64,000 bases of DNA, taken from JAAZIN01 sp964441025 (GTDB lineage Bacteria > Bacillota > Dethiobacteria > DTU022). Both the position numbers and the translations under genes were made by a program. The notes beneath the pieces are model-generated. The model did no database searches. It saw nothing but the letters and a program-made list of their open reading frames with translations, and had not been told where the DNA came from. The stretch spans positions 40,044-104,043 of the forward strand of contig CAYTXG010000007.1 of the NCBI GenBank assembly GCA_964441025.1, read 5' to 3'. Shown one piece after another: positions 17,374-24,571 of the stretch; within the stretch, counting starts at the first letter, position 1; each line of letters begins with the position of its first letter.

Positions 17374-18852
17374 CTAATCAAAGACCCGCGCAAAAAGGCC
17401 GAAGGTTTTTTCCCGCAGGGGCGCGGGAGGGGCGGGGGTCAGAAGGGACACCCCCACCAGGATGATGATAGCCAGGCAGAAGGCGGGAACCACCGGCATC
17501 AGGCCGAAGGTGCTCCAACCTGGAAGGATTTGCAGGTACCACAGGTGGAGCGCCAGTGCGGGAGCGATCAGGGCGGCGCAGGCGCCGTACTTGTTGGCCC
17601 GCGGCCAGTAAAGCACACCAATCATCACCGGCAGCATGATTGAAAAACCGGAAAAGGCAAAAGCGGCGATGACCAGGATGGCTGCAGGACGGATGAGAGC
17701 TATACCGCAGGCGGCGGCGGAAAAAGCGACGAGAATGATCCGGCCCCACAGCACTGCCCGCTCCGGTGAAATGGGGGTATAGGGCGAGATGAGATCATCT
17801 GTAACCAGGTGAGCCACTGTAAGAAGTTGTGAATCGATGGAGGACTTGACGATAGCCAGGATCATAAGCAGCCCCAGGATCGTCCACAAAGGGGAGAGGT
17901 AACGGCTGATTAAAAGAGGCACGATGTTGTCTGCATCTTTGCCCACCAGGCCCGGTATGGAGACGGCGCCCCAGACACCGAGTAGTGTGGATATGCCGAA
18001 GATCAGCGCCATTGCGGCCGGGTAGAAAAGAGTGACCTGCTTAAGGTTCCGGCTGCTTTTCGCCGCCATGATCCGGATATAGATCTGCGGAAAAACCACC
18101 ACTGCGATGGAGTTGATGAAGGAGAAGCTGAACCAGTTTGCCGGCGCCAGGTCAGGCGAAAGCGCGCGCTGCAGCAGGGCCGGCTGTTCGGCGGCAATCC
18201 GCCCGGTAATGGCTGAAAACCCGCCCAGGGCCTTTACCAGGGCCAGGAGCAGCAAAACGGAGATGACCAGAAAAAGAGCACCCTGAAAGATATCTGTCCA
18301 GACAGTTCCCCGCATGCCTGCCGGAACGGTGTAAAGCAGTGATACTCCCACTATGAGCACTGCAGCCAGCCAGTAAGGGACGAGGCCTTCGCTGATGGTG
18401 GAGAAAGCGAGGCCACCCCCGATGATGCTCACCACCAGGTAGGGCAGGGTGTAGTAAAGCAGCAGAAATAGAAAAAGCAGCGATACGGCGCGGCTTTTCA
18501 AAATTCCCCCGAAGACCTGCGGCTGGGTGGCATAGCCGTAGCGCTTTCCCAGGAGCCAGGAACGGTAGCCGATAAGGTAATAGGTGAAGGGGGTGATGAA
18601 GATGCTCCAACCGATGACATAACCGTAAGCGCCGTAACCCGCCTGATAGGAGAATCCGGCGTGGCCGATGATGGTGAAGGCGGTAATATTGGTGGCAAAA
18701 AGTGTCATAAATACGGCAATGGTCCCCAGCTTGCGCCCGGCCATGAAATAATCCTCCCGGGTCCTGCGGGTGGCCCTGGCTCCGAAGCCCCCGATTAACA
18801 GCAGCACCAGTACATAAGCAAGGATAATGGCAAACCCCAGGATGCTTTTCAC
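17374..18852 (-). CDS. sodium:solute symporter family transporter
   Basis: The product has 492 residues from a GTG that overlaps the stop of the small upstream gene (GTGA). About 13 hydrophobic segments are visible. SSS-family sequence includes TRRTREDYFMAGRKLG, FATNITAFTIIGHAGFSYQAGYGAYGYVIGWSIF, and the helix GMRGTVWTDIFQGALFLVISVLL. It resembles the monocarboxylate/pantothenate branch. Substrate cannot be assigned. The preceding small membrane protein is the usual partner of this branch. Confidence 0.9.
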   Translation of the reverse strand: MKSILGFAIILAYVLVLLLIGGFGARATRRTREDYFMAGRKLGTIAVFMTLFATNITAFTIIGHAGFSYQAGYGAYGYVIGWSIFITPFTYYLIGYRSWLLGKRYGYATQPQVFGGILKSRAVSLLFLFLLLYYTLPYLVVSIIGGGLAFSTISEGLVPYWLAAVLIVGVSLLYTVPAGMRGTVWTDIFQGALFLVISVLLLLALVKALGGFSAITGRIAAEQPALLQRALSPDLAPANWFSFSFINSIAVVVFPQIYIRIMAAKSSRNLKQVTLFYPAAMALIFGISTLLGVWGAVSIPGLVGKDADNIVPLLISRYLSPLWTILGLLMILAIVKSSIDSQLLTVAHLVTDDLISPYTPISPERAVLWGRIILVAFSAAACGIALIRPAAILVIAAFAFSGFSIMLPVMIGVLYWPRANKYGACAALIAPALALHLWYLQILPGWSTFGLMPVVPAFCLAIIILVGVSLLTPAPPAPLREKTFGLFARVFD

Positions 18853-19118
18853 CGGTCTGCCGCCTCCTCGTCGCCATGCTTCTGCTCAAAGAGATCAGCA
18901 GGGGGATCGGGCCAGGCCAGGATGACTACCAGGCCCATGGCCAGGGTGGCCAGGAGGGTATAACCGATATAGTAAGAGAAAGAAAAGGGCATAAATCCAA
19001 AAAGAAAGGGCGCCCGGGCATCCCACTTCCATAACCAGAAGCTGTTGTGCAGCAAAAACATGATCAACACAATGAGGGAGGCTGCGCCGAGTTTGCCTCC
19101 TGCACTCAACCTTTTCAA
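18849..19118 (-). CDS. small membrane partner protein of the symporter (DUF3311-like)
   Basis: An 89-residue protein. I place the start at a TTG preceded by GGGGAG at 8 nt; the longer open frame upstream has no ribosome binding site and low-quality sequence. Two membrane segments are visible (ASLIVLIMFLLHNSFWLW and GYTLLATLAMGLVVILAW), separated by FLFGFMPFSFSYYIGY, which matches the two-helix proteins encoded upstream of SSS transporters. It overlaps the transporter start, so the two are coupled. The ~296 bases upstream to the amidase gene show no gene or clear promoter. Confidence 0.7.
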   Translation of the reverse strand: MKRLSAGGKLGAASLIVLIMFLLHNSFWLWKWDARAPFLFGFMPFSFSYYIGYTLLATLAMGLVVILAWPDPPADLFEQKHGDEEAADR

Positions 19119-19414
19119 AAGGCTCTCTCCCCTCTGCAAACAGAATATCAACGCTATTTCGACAAAACCTTGACAATTCCTGCACGGTCTGCAATCAATG
19201 GGTGATGGCGTCCAGCGGGGCAGTGCGGGGGCGGGGATTCCCCATCGCCTGAAGAGCAGGGGAGAGGCAGCCAGATCTTGCCCTGACGCGGGCAGACTGC
19301 ATGTTGGAAAGCGGTAGGGGGCGGACTCCATGTTCGGGTCTGCCCCCCGGGCCCGGCCATTCAATATTTGTGAAGGGGATTGACTGCAGCCCCTGTTTCA
19401 CCTTTCTCGCGTAG

Positions 19415-20911
19415 CTAGAACATAGGGTTCTGTTCAACCCTGATCCAGCGTTCTGTCTGCTCCAGCTGGCCTGCCAGACGGTACAGAATATCTTCGCGCC
19501 CTTTTGGCGCAATAAACTGAACACCCACAGGCAGTCCGTCGCTGCTCATATGAAACGGCACGGACATAGCCGGCTGTCCTGTCAGATTGGCCAGCTGAGT
19601 ATAAGGAGTCCGTTTTAAACTTCTTTTGATCATTCCCTCGATGGTACCCATCTTTTTCAGGGTTCCAGCCAGCTTTAAGGATTGGACCATCTTTATCAGT
19701 GCAACCTCTTTTTTTGACAGATCCTGTTCGCCGATTTTGGATTGAAGATCGGCGGTGGTGGGAGTCATGTAGAGATCGTAATCCTCGAGAAAGGCTTCCA
19801 TTTTAAAAGCAGCATAATCCCACTCATTAATGGCCAGGACCCATTCTTCACTGGTTGTCGCTTTACCCACCAGCCCCAGCAGCCATGTGGTCGGTTCCAC
19901 GTCGCTCATGCGCGCTTTACGGTCGAGAGCCCCCTCAAGCAGGGCGATGGCGGCGGCGGTCTCCCCGAAATAGAGGGTCATGTAGCTCTGGGCAATTCTA
20001 TTTCCATCAATGGGGGCTGTTTTTTCCTCCACGGAATGCCCCAGCGATTCCAGCTGCTTTGCAGCTCCGGCTACCGCCTCCTTGCACTCCTGATGGATCT
20101 CCCCGCCAAAGGGCGATTCTGTGGTAAAAGCAATCTTCAACTTTTTATCAGGACCCCGGGCTGCACATTCCAGGTAGCAATGGTCGAAAGGGGGGGGCGG
20201 GAAAGCGGTGCCGGCTTCGTAACCCTTGACCAGGTCCAGCATGGCGGCACTGTCTCTCACGGAGCGGGTCAGCACATGGTTAACCGAGGCCCCCTGCCAG
20301 TTCCGCCCGAAATAGGGGCCCGCCGGTGTGCGACCGCGGCTCGGTTTGAGGCCGAATAGACCGCAGTAGGAGGCGGGTATACGAATGGAGCCGCCCCCGT
20401 CGCTGGCTCCGGCCATGGGAACAATTCCGGCGGCGACTGCGGCAGAGGAGCCGCCGCTGGAGCCGCCGGGAGTGTAATCCGTATTCCAGGGATTCCTGGT
20501 GGGCCCGTACAGTTGGGGCTCGGTGATCCCCATGAGCGCAAATTCGGGGACATTGGTCTGGCCCAGAAAAACAGCACCCGTTGCCCTGACTCTTTGGACA
20601 AATGTTGCATCTTTATCCGCCCGGTAATTCTGCAAAGCCCTTGACCCCTGGGTGATGGGCTCTCCTTTAATTTCCTGGCCGATATCCTTCAACAGGATAG
20701 GGACGCCCGCAAAAGGCTCTTCACCGGTTACCCCTTTTACTGCCGTCCTAGCCTGCTCGTACATTTTGTGTATTACCGCGTTTATCTTTGGATTAAGCTG
20801 CTCCAGCCTGGCGATGGCGGCCTCAACAATTTCACCGGCGCCCACTTCTCTCTTATGGACAAGTTCGGCCAGGCCGGTGGCATCGTAATCCCGGTACGAA
20901 AAAGCAGTCAT
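19415..20911 (-). CDS. amidase-signature-family amidase
   Basis: The product has 498 residues; the ATG after AAGAGGTG is preferred to a GTG nine bases upstream that lies inside that site. The Ser-cisSer-Lys triad is visible: GVPILLKD (K75), TPGGSSGGSSAA (S151/S152) and GASDGGGSIRIP (S175, nucleophile). It hydrolyses amide bonds; the substrate is not predictable. It is probably not GatA, because gatC and gatB are absent and the C-terminal region is of the generic amidase type. It stands alone, divergent from the zinc-ribbon/PerR genes. Confidence 0.92.
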   Translation of the reverse strand: MTAFSYRDYDATGLAELVHKREVGAGEIVEAAIARLEQLNPKINAVIHKMYEQARTAVKGVTGEEPFAGVPILLKDIGQEIKGEPITQGSRALQNYRADKDATFVQRVRATGAVFLGQTNVPEFALMGITEPQLYGPTRNPWNTDYTPGGSSGGSSAAVAAGIVPMAGASDGGGSIRIPASYCGLFGLKPSRGRTPAGPYFGRNWQGASVNHVLTRSVRDSAAMLDLVKGYEAGTAFPPPPFDHCYLECAARGPDKKLKIAFTTESPFGGEIHQECKEAVAGAAKQLESLGHSVEEKTAPIDGNRIAQSYMTLYFGETAAAIALLEGALDRKARMSDVEPTTWLLGLVGKATTSEEWVLAINEWDYAAFKMEAFLEDYDLYMTPTTADLQSKIGEQDLSKKEVALIKMVQSLKLAGTLKKMGTIEGMIKRSLKRTPYTQLANLTGQPAMSVPFHMSSDGLPVGVQFIAPKGREDILYRLAGQLEQTERWIRVEQNPMF

Positions 20912-21103
20912 ATTTTTCACCTCTTAAAATATTTTTCGACCTTAAATTCCCAAAAACAGTAGCCGCACCTCAGGAAATAACTGAACAGTGGTTATATACT
21001 GTTATTCATCTAAAAAAGTCATATTCCTTCCAGTATTCACGGTATTTGTTGTGCTGGAAGCTGTCCCTCTCCGAAGAAAGAATGCAGGGTCAAAATATTA
21101 ATG

Positions 21104-21162
21104 TTGACAGGAAGATGTAACCGGTATATTATTGTAATGGTAACAACGCAATAAGCATTACA
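21104..21162 (+). promoter_or_regulatory. promoter and inverted repeat before the redox operon
   Basis: TTGACA at 21104 with TATTAT 17 nt later. Overlapping the -10 and the likely start is a 7-bp inverted repeat TGTAATG (21133) / CATTACA (21156) with a 16-nt gap. As the operon carries a Fur/PerR-type gene, this repeat is a candidate operator. The rest of the 20912-21262 gap shows no gene and presumably holds the amidase promoter. Confidence 0.6.
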
Positions 21163-21262
21163 TTGATATTTGTAATCAGGCAGGCGCTGCCTGTGAAGGA
21201 CGGCATAGCAGCCGCTCGCAGGGAGAAATACCGGCAAATCAATATAACAAAGGGGCTTAAAT

Positions 21263-21460
21263 ATGGGCAAAATAAAATGCGATATTTGCGGCGCCCTTTA
21301 TTCAGCCCGCCTTCGCAGTTGTCCGCAGTGCGATTATTACCGGAACCGGGAGCAGGCCCGCTTCGAATCCTGCACCGGAGTGCGCTATCCCTGTTCCAGC
21401 CATTGCCGCCGCTGTTTCTTTGAGCAGGCCTACGGGCACAAAGGCAAGGCCAGGGGGTAA
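21263..21460 (+). CDS. small cysteine-rich zinc-ribbon protein
   Basis: A 65-residue protein with an AAAGGGG site before the ATG. The first half has a classic zinc-ribbon pair, CDICGALY and CPQCDYY; the second half has additional cysteines (CTGVRYPCSSHCRRC), enough for a second metal site. It opens the transcript that continues with the PerR-type regulator and the selenocysteine peroxiredoxin, so a redox-linked role is likely. I do not recognise a named family. Confidence 0.75.
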   Translation: MGKIKCDICGALYSARLRSCPQCDYYRNREQARFESCTGVRYPCSSHCRRCFFEQAYGHKGKARG

Positions 21461-21467
21461 GCAACAT

Positions 21468-21500
21468 ACTCCCTCCCGGTGCCAGGCACCGGGGGGGAGT
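21468..21500 (+). repeat. GGTGCC-A-GGCACC palindromic repeat, copy 2 (intact)
   Basis: A near-perfect palindrome: ACTCCCTCCCGGTGCC, a central A, then GGCACCGGGGGGGAGT (one mismatch). It is followed by AACTTG as in copy 1. It lies inside the zinc-ribbon to PerR intercistronic gap and would fold as a strong RNA hairpin. Confidence 0.75.
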
Positions 21501-21519
21501 AACTTGGGAGGTGACAGTA

Positions 21520-21933
21520 ATGCAAAACGCCCTTGAGCTCCTTCGTTCAAACAACATACATCCTTCCATCGCCCGGATTAAAATACTGAGTTACTTGCTG
21601 GCCGGCACCTCCCATCCGACGGTGGATATGATCTATACCGCCCTGCTGCCGGAGATACCAACATTGTCGAAAACAACAGTATACAAGACCATGGATCTCC
21701 TTGTCGAGGCTAAACTGGCTCGATTGGTGCAGGCAGACGAAGTAGAGGCCCATTATGACGCCGATACCAGCGATCACGGCCATTTCAAATGCAGCCGCTG
21801 CGGCAAGATCTATGATTTTACTGTCAAACTTGATTGCCTGGAGACGGGAGGTCTTGAGGGGTTTGCCGTTGAGGAAAAGAATGTGATTTTCAAGGGAGTT
21901 TGTTACCGGTGCTTAACCGCTGAAAAGGGCTAA
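21520..21933 (+). CDS. Fur-family regulator (PerR-like)
   Basis: The product has 137 residues; the ATG 7 nt after GGGAGGT is chosen over a GTG inside that site. The N-terminal winged helix reads RIKILSYLLAGTSHPTVDMIYTALLPEIPTLSKTTVYKTMDLL; the C-terminal domain has AHYDADTSDHGHFKCSRCG and CYRC, giving the structural zinc site C91/C94/C128/C131. The H/D-rich regulatory site and the neighbouring peroxiredoxin favour PerR (peroxide sensing) over Fur or Zur, but this is contextual. Confidence 0.9.
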   Translation: MQNALELLRSNNIHPSIARIKILSYLLAGTSHPTVDMIYTALLPEIPTLSKTTVYKTMDLLVEAKLARLVQADEVEAHYDADTSDHGHFKCSRCGKIYDFTVKLDCLETGGLEGFAVEEKNVIFKGVCYRCLTAEKG

Positions 21934-21972
21934 TCCGGTGAACAATCAATACACTAACAGGAGGCAGCAAAC

Positions 21973-22593
21973 ATGAACTGTGAAGAAGGACAGGTCCGTG
22001 CAAGGGTGGGCCGGAAGGCCCCCGATTTTGAAACGAGCGCTTTTGTAGGCGGCGGTTTCAAAAAGATCAAACTCTCAAGTTACCTGGGGAAATGGGTGGT
22101 TCTCTGTTTCTATCCGGGCGATTTTACCTTTGTCTGACCTACGGAGCTGGCGTCAGTTGCCGCCAGGTATGATGAGCTGAAAGAGCTGGGGGCCGAGGTT
22201 TTCTCCTGCAGCGTGGACAGCGAATATTCGCACAAGGTCTGGCAGGAGGAGGAGCTTACCAAGATGGTCCCCGGCGGTGTGCCCTACCCCATGCTCTCCG
22301 ACAAGGGCGGGCGGATCGGACGGCTTTACGGCGTTTACAGCGAGGAGGAAGGTGTAAATATTCGCGGCAGGTTCCTGATCGATCCCGATGGGGTTGTCCA
22401 GGCCATGGAGGTGCTGACTCCCCCGGTAGGCCGCAATTTCGCCGAGCTGGTCCGCCAGCTGAAAGCATTTCAGCATGTCCGGGATACCGGTGAGCCTACT
22501 CCGGCCGGCTGGATGCCCGGGAAAAAGACATTGAAGCCCAGCACTGCGCTTGTCGGGAAGGTATGGCAGGTGTGGAAGGTGGGCGACGAGTAA
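21973..22593 (+). CDS. selenocysteine-containing peroxiredoxin (AhpC/Prx1 type), UGA read through
   Basis: A 206-residue reading frame interrupted by one TGA at codon 55. Both sides are in the same frame and form one peroxiredoxin: VGRKAPDFETSAF, WVVLCFYPGDFTFV-U-PTELAS, FSCSVDS, VGRNFAELVRQLKAFQ. The TGA replaces the peroxidatic cysteine of the FTFVCPTE motif, and a SECIS-like hairpin follows. The canonical resolving cysteine (usually GEVCPAxW) is absent: the sequence is GEPTPAGW, so it may work as a 1-Sec enzyme needing an external reductant, or use C3 or another cysteine. It detoxifies peroxides with the PerR-like regulator upstream. Confidence 0.92.
22135..22166 (+). promoter_or_regulatory. 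UGA Sec codon and bacterial SECIS-like hairpin of the peroxiredoxin
   Basis: After the TGA come 9 unpaired bases, then stem CTGGCG / CGCCAG with loop TCAGTTGC. The GU in the loop lies about 19 nt from the TGA, inside the spacing window of bacterial SelB-binding elements. Confidence 0.75.
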
Positions 22594-22613
22594 GCAAAGC
22601 AGCCTGTGCCAGC

Positions 22614-22657
22614 GGGGCGGGAGGGTAATGTCCTTCTCCCGCCCCGGTTTATTTCTT
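22614..22657 (+). terminator. rho-independent terminator between convergent genes
   Basis: Perfect 10-bp stem GGGGCGGGAG / CTCCCGCCCC with a 12-nt loop followed by GGTTTATTTCTT. It ends the peroxiredoxin transcript. Confidence 0.85.
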
Positions 22658-22663
22658 GCATCG

Positions 22664-24571
22664 TCATACAGCCGGAGCGAACTGACTCTGGTAAAGGTTT
22701 GCGTAGAAGCCGTTTTGCGCCAGCAGCTCATCGTGGCTGCCCTGCTCAACAATCTCACCGTTATCCATGACCAGGATCAAATCCGCATTGCGAATTGTAG
22801 AGAGCCTGTGGGCGATAATGAAACTGGTTCTCCCTTTCATCAGGTTGTCCATGGCCTTCTGGATCAGTATCTCCGTCCTCGTATCCACTGAGCTTGTCGC
22901 CTCATCAAGAATCAATATTTTGGGATCGGCCAGAATGGCGCGGGCTATGGTCAGCAACTGTTTTTGACCCTGCGATACATTGCTTGCTTCTTCATTTAGC
23001 ACCATATTATAACCGCCGGGTAGAGTGCAGATAAACTGGTCCGCCTGGGCCACCATGGCCGCCCTCTTTACCTCGGCATCGGTAGCATCAAGCCTGCCAT
23101 AGCGGATATTGTCGGCAACGGTTCCGTGGAAAAGCCATGTTTCCTGGAGGACCATGCCAAATGCACTTCTCAACTCATCGCGATCAAAGTGGAGAATGTT
23201 GCGACCCTCCAGTTTAATGGCGCCGCTCTCCAGATCATAGAAGCGCATCAGCAGCTTGACAATAGTGGTTTTGCCCGCTCCTGTGGGGCCGACAATGGCA
23301 ATTTTCTCCCCCGGCTTAATCTCAGCGCTGAAATCGCGGATAATTGTCCGATCCGGCGTATATCCAAAGCTAACATCGTCGAAGCTGATATTGCCGGTAA
23401 CGGCTATACAGCTCTTGCTCTCTTCTTCGTGATCCCCGCACACCCTGTAAGCATTTACCGCCTCCGGGGGTTCTTCCGCCTCATCCAGGAAAGAGAATAC
23501 GCGCTCCGCGGCGGCCATTGTCTGCTGCAGCAAGTTGGAAATCTGGGAAAGCTGCAGGATGGGCTGGGTAAACTGGCGCATGTACTGGATAAAGGCCTGG
23601 ATATTGCCCACCGTCATGGCCCCCTGCACCGCCAGGCTTCCGCCGATGACGCAGACAACAACATAGCCTATATTGCCGATGATGCCCATAATGGGCATCA
23701 TCAAGCCGGAAAGAAAATTTGCCTTCCACGCTGAGCTGTACAATGTGTCGTTGCTCTCCTTGAACTCTTTTAAGGACTTTTCTTCGCCATTAAAAGCCTT
23801 CACGATAATGTGACAGCTGTAGCTCTCTTCGACAAGGCCGTTTACAACACCCAGCAAGTTTTGCTGGTTTACAAAGTGTTTTTGCGAATTTTTGATAATA
23901 ACGGCCACTACAATGAGAGAAACAGGCAGCGTGGCCAGGGCTATAAGCGTCATCTGCCAGCTGATGGTGAGCATCATTACCAGGATGCCGATCATGGTGG
24001 TGGCCGAGGTGATGATCTGGGTAATGCTCTGGCTGAGGCTGTGATTTATCGCATCCACATCATTGGTAATCCGGGAGAGCACCTCGCCCACCGCAACACT
24101 GTCGTAATAAGAGAAAGGGAGCCTGTGTATTTTTTCATCGATATCCAGGCGCAGCCTGTAGGCAATTTTGTTGGATACCCCTGTCATGATAAAACCCTGG
24201 ATGAATTGGAAGATGGCGCTGATCAGGTACAGCCCCAGGAGCCAGAGCAGGATGGCGGCGATGGCGCCGAAATCAACCCCTTCCGAAGCCCCTGCGATCA
24301 TCGACATGATACCGTTGAAGAGCTCTGTTGTGGCCCTGCCCAGTATTTTGGGCCCCAGTATGGCAAAAACCGTGGAGCCCAACGCAAAGAACATCACCAG
24401 CGCTATGGCATATTTATAGCCCCCGAGATAGTCGAGCAGTTTTTTGAAAGTCCCTTTGAAATCTTTCGGTTTATCGGCGCCCTGCATACCGGGCATCCTG
24501 TGCCCTCCTCCGCCCATAAATCCCCTTCCCCCTGGCGCCTGCCGGCTTTTTGTGCTGTTCTCAGTGTGCAT
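22664..24571 (-). CDS. ABC exporter half-transporter, second subunit
   Basis: About 635 residues; the ATG preceded by GGAGGAG lies in an 11-bp overlap with the upstream half-transporter. A Gly/Pro-rich N-terminus (GGRGFMGGGGHRMPGMQG) precedes six membrane helices and an ATPase domain with Walker A GPTGAGKTT, signature NVSQGQK (degenerate at the second Gly) and Walker B ILILDEATSSVDT with the catalytic glutamate intact. With its partner it forms a heterodimeric multidrug/lipid-type exporter (YfiBC/BmrCD-like). Confidence 0.93.
   Translation of the reverse strand: MHTENSTKSRQAPGGRGFMGGGGHRMPGMQGADKPKDFKGTFKKLLDYLGGYKYAIALVMFFALGSTVFAILGPKILGRATTELFNGIMSMIAGASEGVDFGAIAAILLWLLGLYLISAIFQFIQGFIMTGVSNKIAYRLRLDIDEKIHRLPFSYYDSVAVGEVLSRITNDVDAINHSLSQSITQIITSATTMIGILVMMLTISWQMTLIALATLPVSLIVVAVIIKNSQKHFVNQQNLLGVVNGLVEESYSCHIIVKAFNGEEKSLKEFKESNDTLYSSAWKANFLSGLMMPIMGIIGNIGYVVVCVIGGSLAVQGAMTVGNIQAFIQYMRQFTQPILQLSQISNLLQQTMAAAERVFSFLDEAEEPPEAVNAYRVCGDHEEESKSCIAVTGNISFDDVSFGYTPDRTIIRDFSAEIKPGEKIAIVGPTGAGKTTIVKLLMRFYDLESGAIKLEGRNILHFDRDELRSAFGMVLQETWLFHGTVADNIRYGRLDATDAEVKRAAMVAQADQFICTLPGGYNMVLNEEASNVSQGQKQLLTIARAILADPKILILDEATSSVDTRTEILIQKAMDNLMKGRTSFIIAHRLSTIRNADLILVMDNGEIVEQGSHDELLAQNGFYANLYQSQFAPAV

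Noticed and set aside
19119..19414. Upstream extension of the small symporter partner protein
   Set aside because: The longer frame lacks a ribosome binding site and has no conserved sequence; the TTG at 19118 has a good site and gives the family-sized product.
22135..22137. TGA in the peroxiredoxin taken as a premature stop (pseudogene)
   Set aside because: It is at the peroxidatic cysteine position, the frame is otherwise intact on both sides, a SECIS-like hairpin follows and selD is present in the window.
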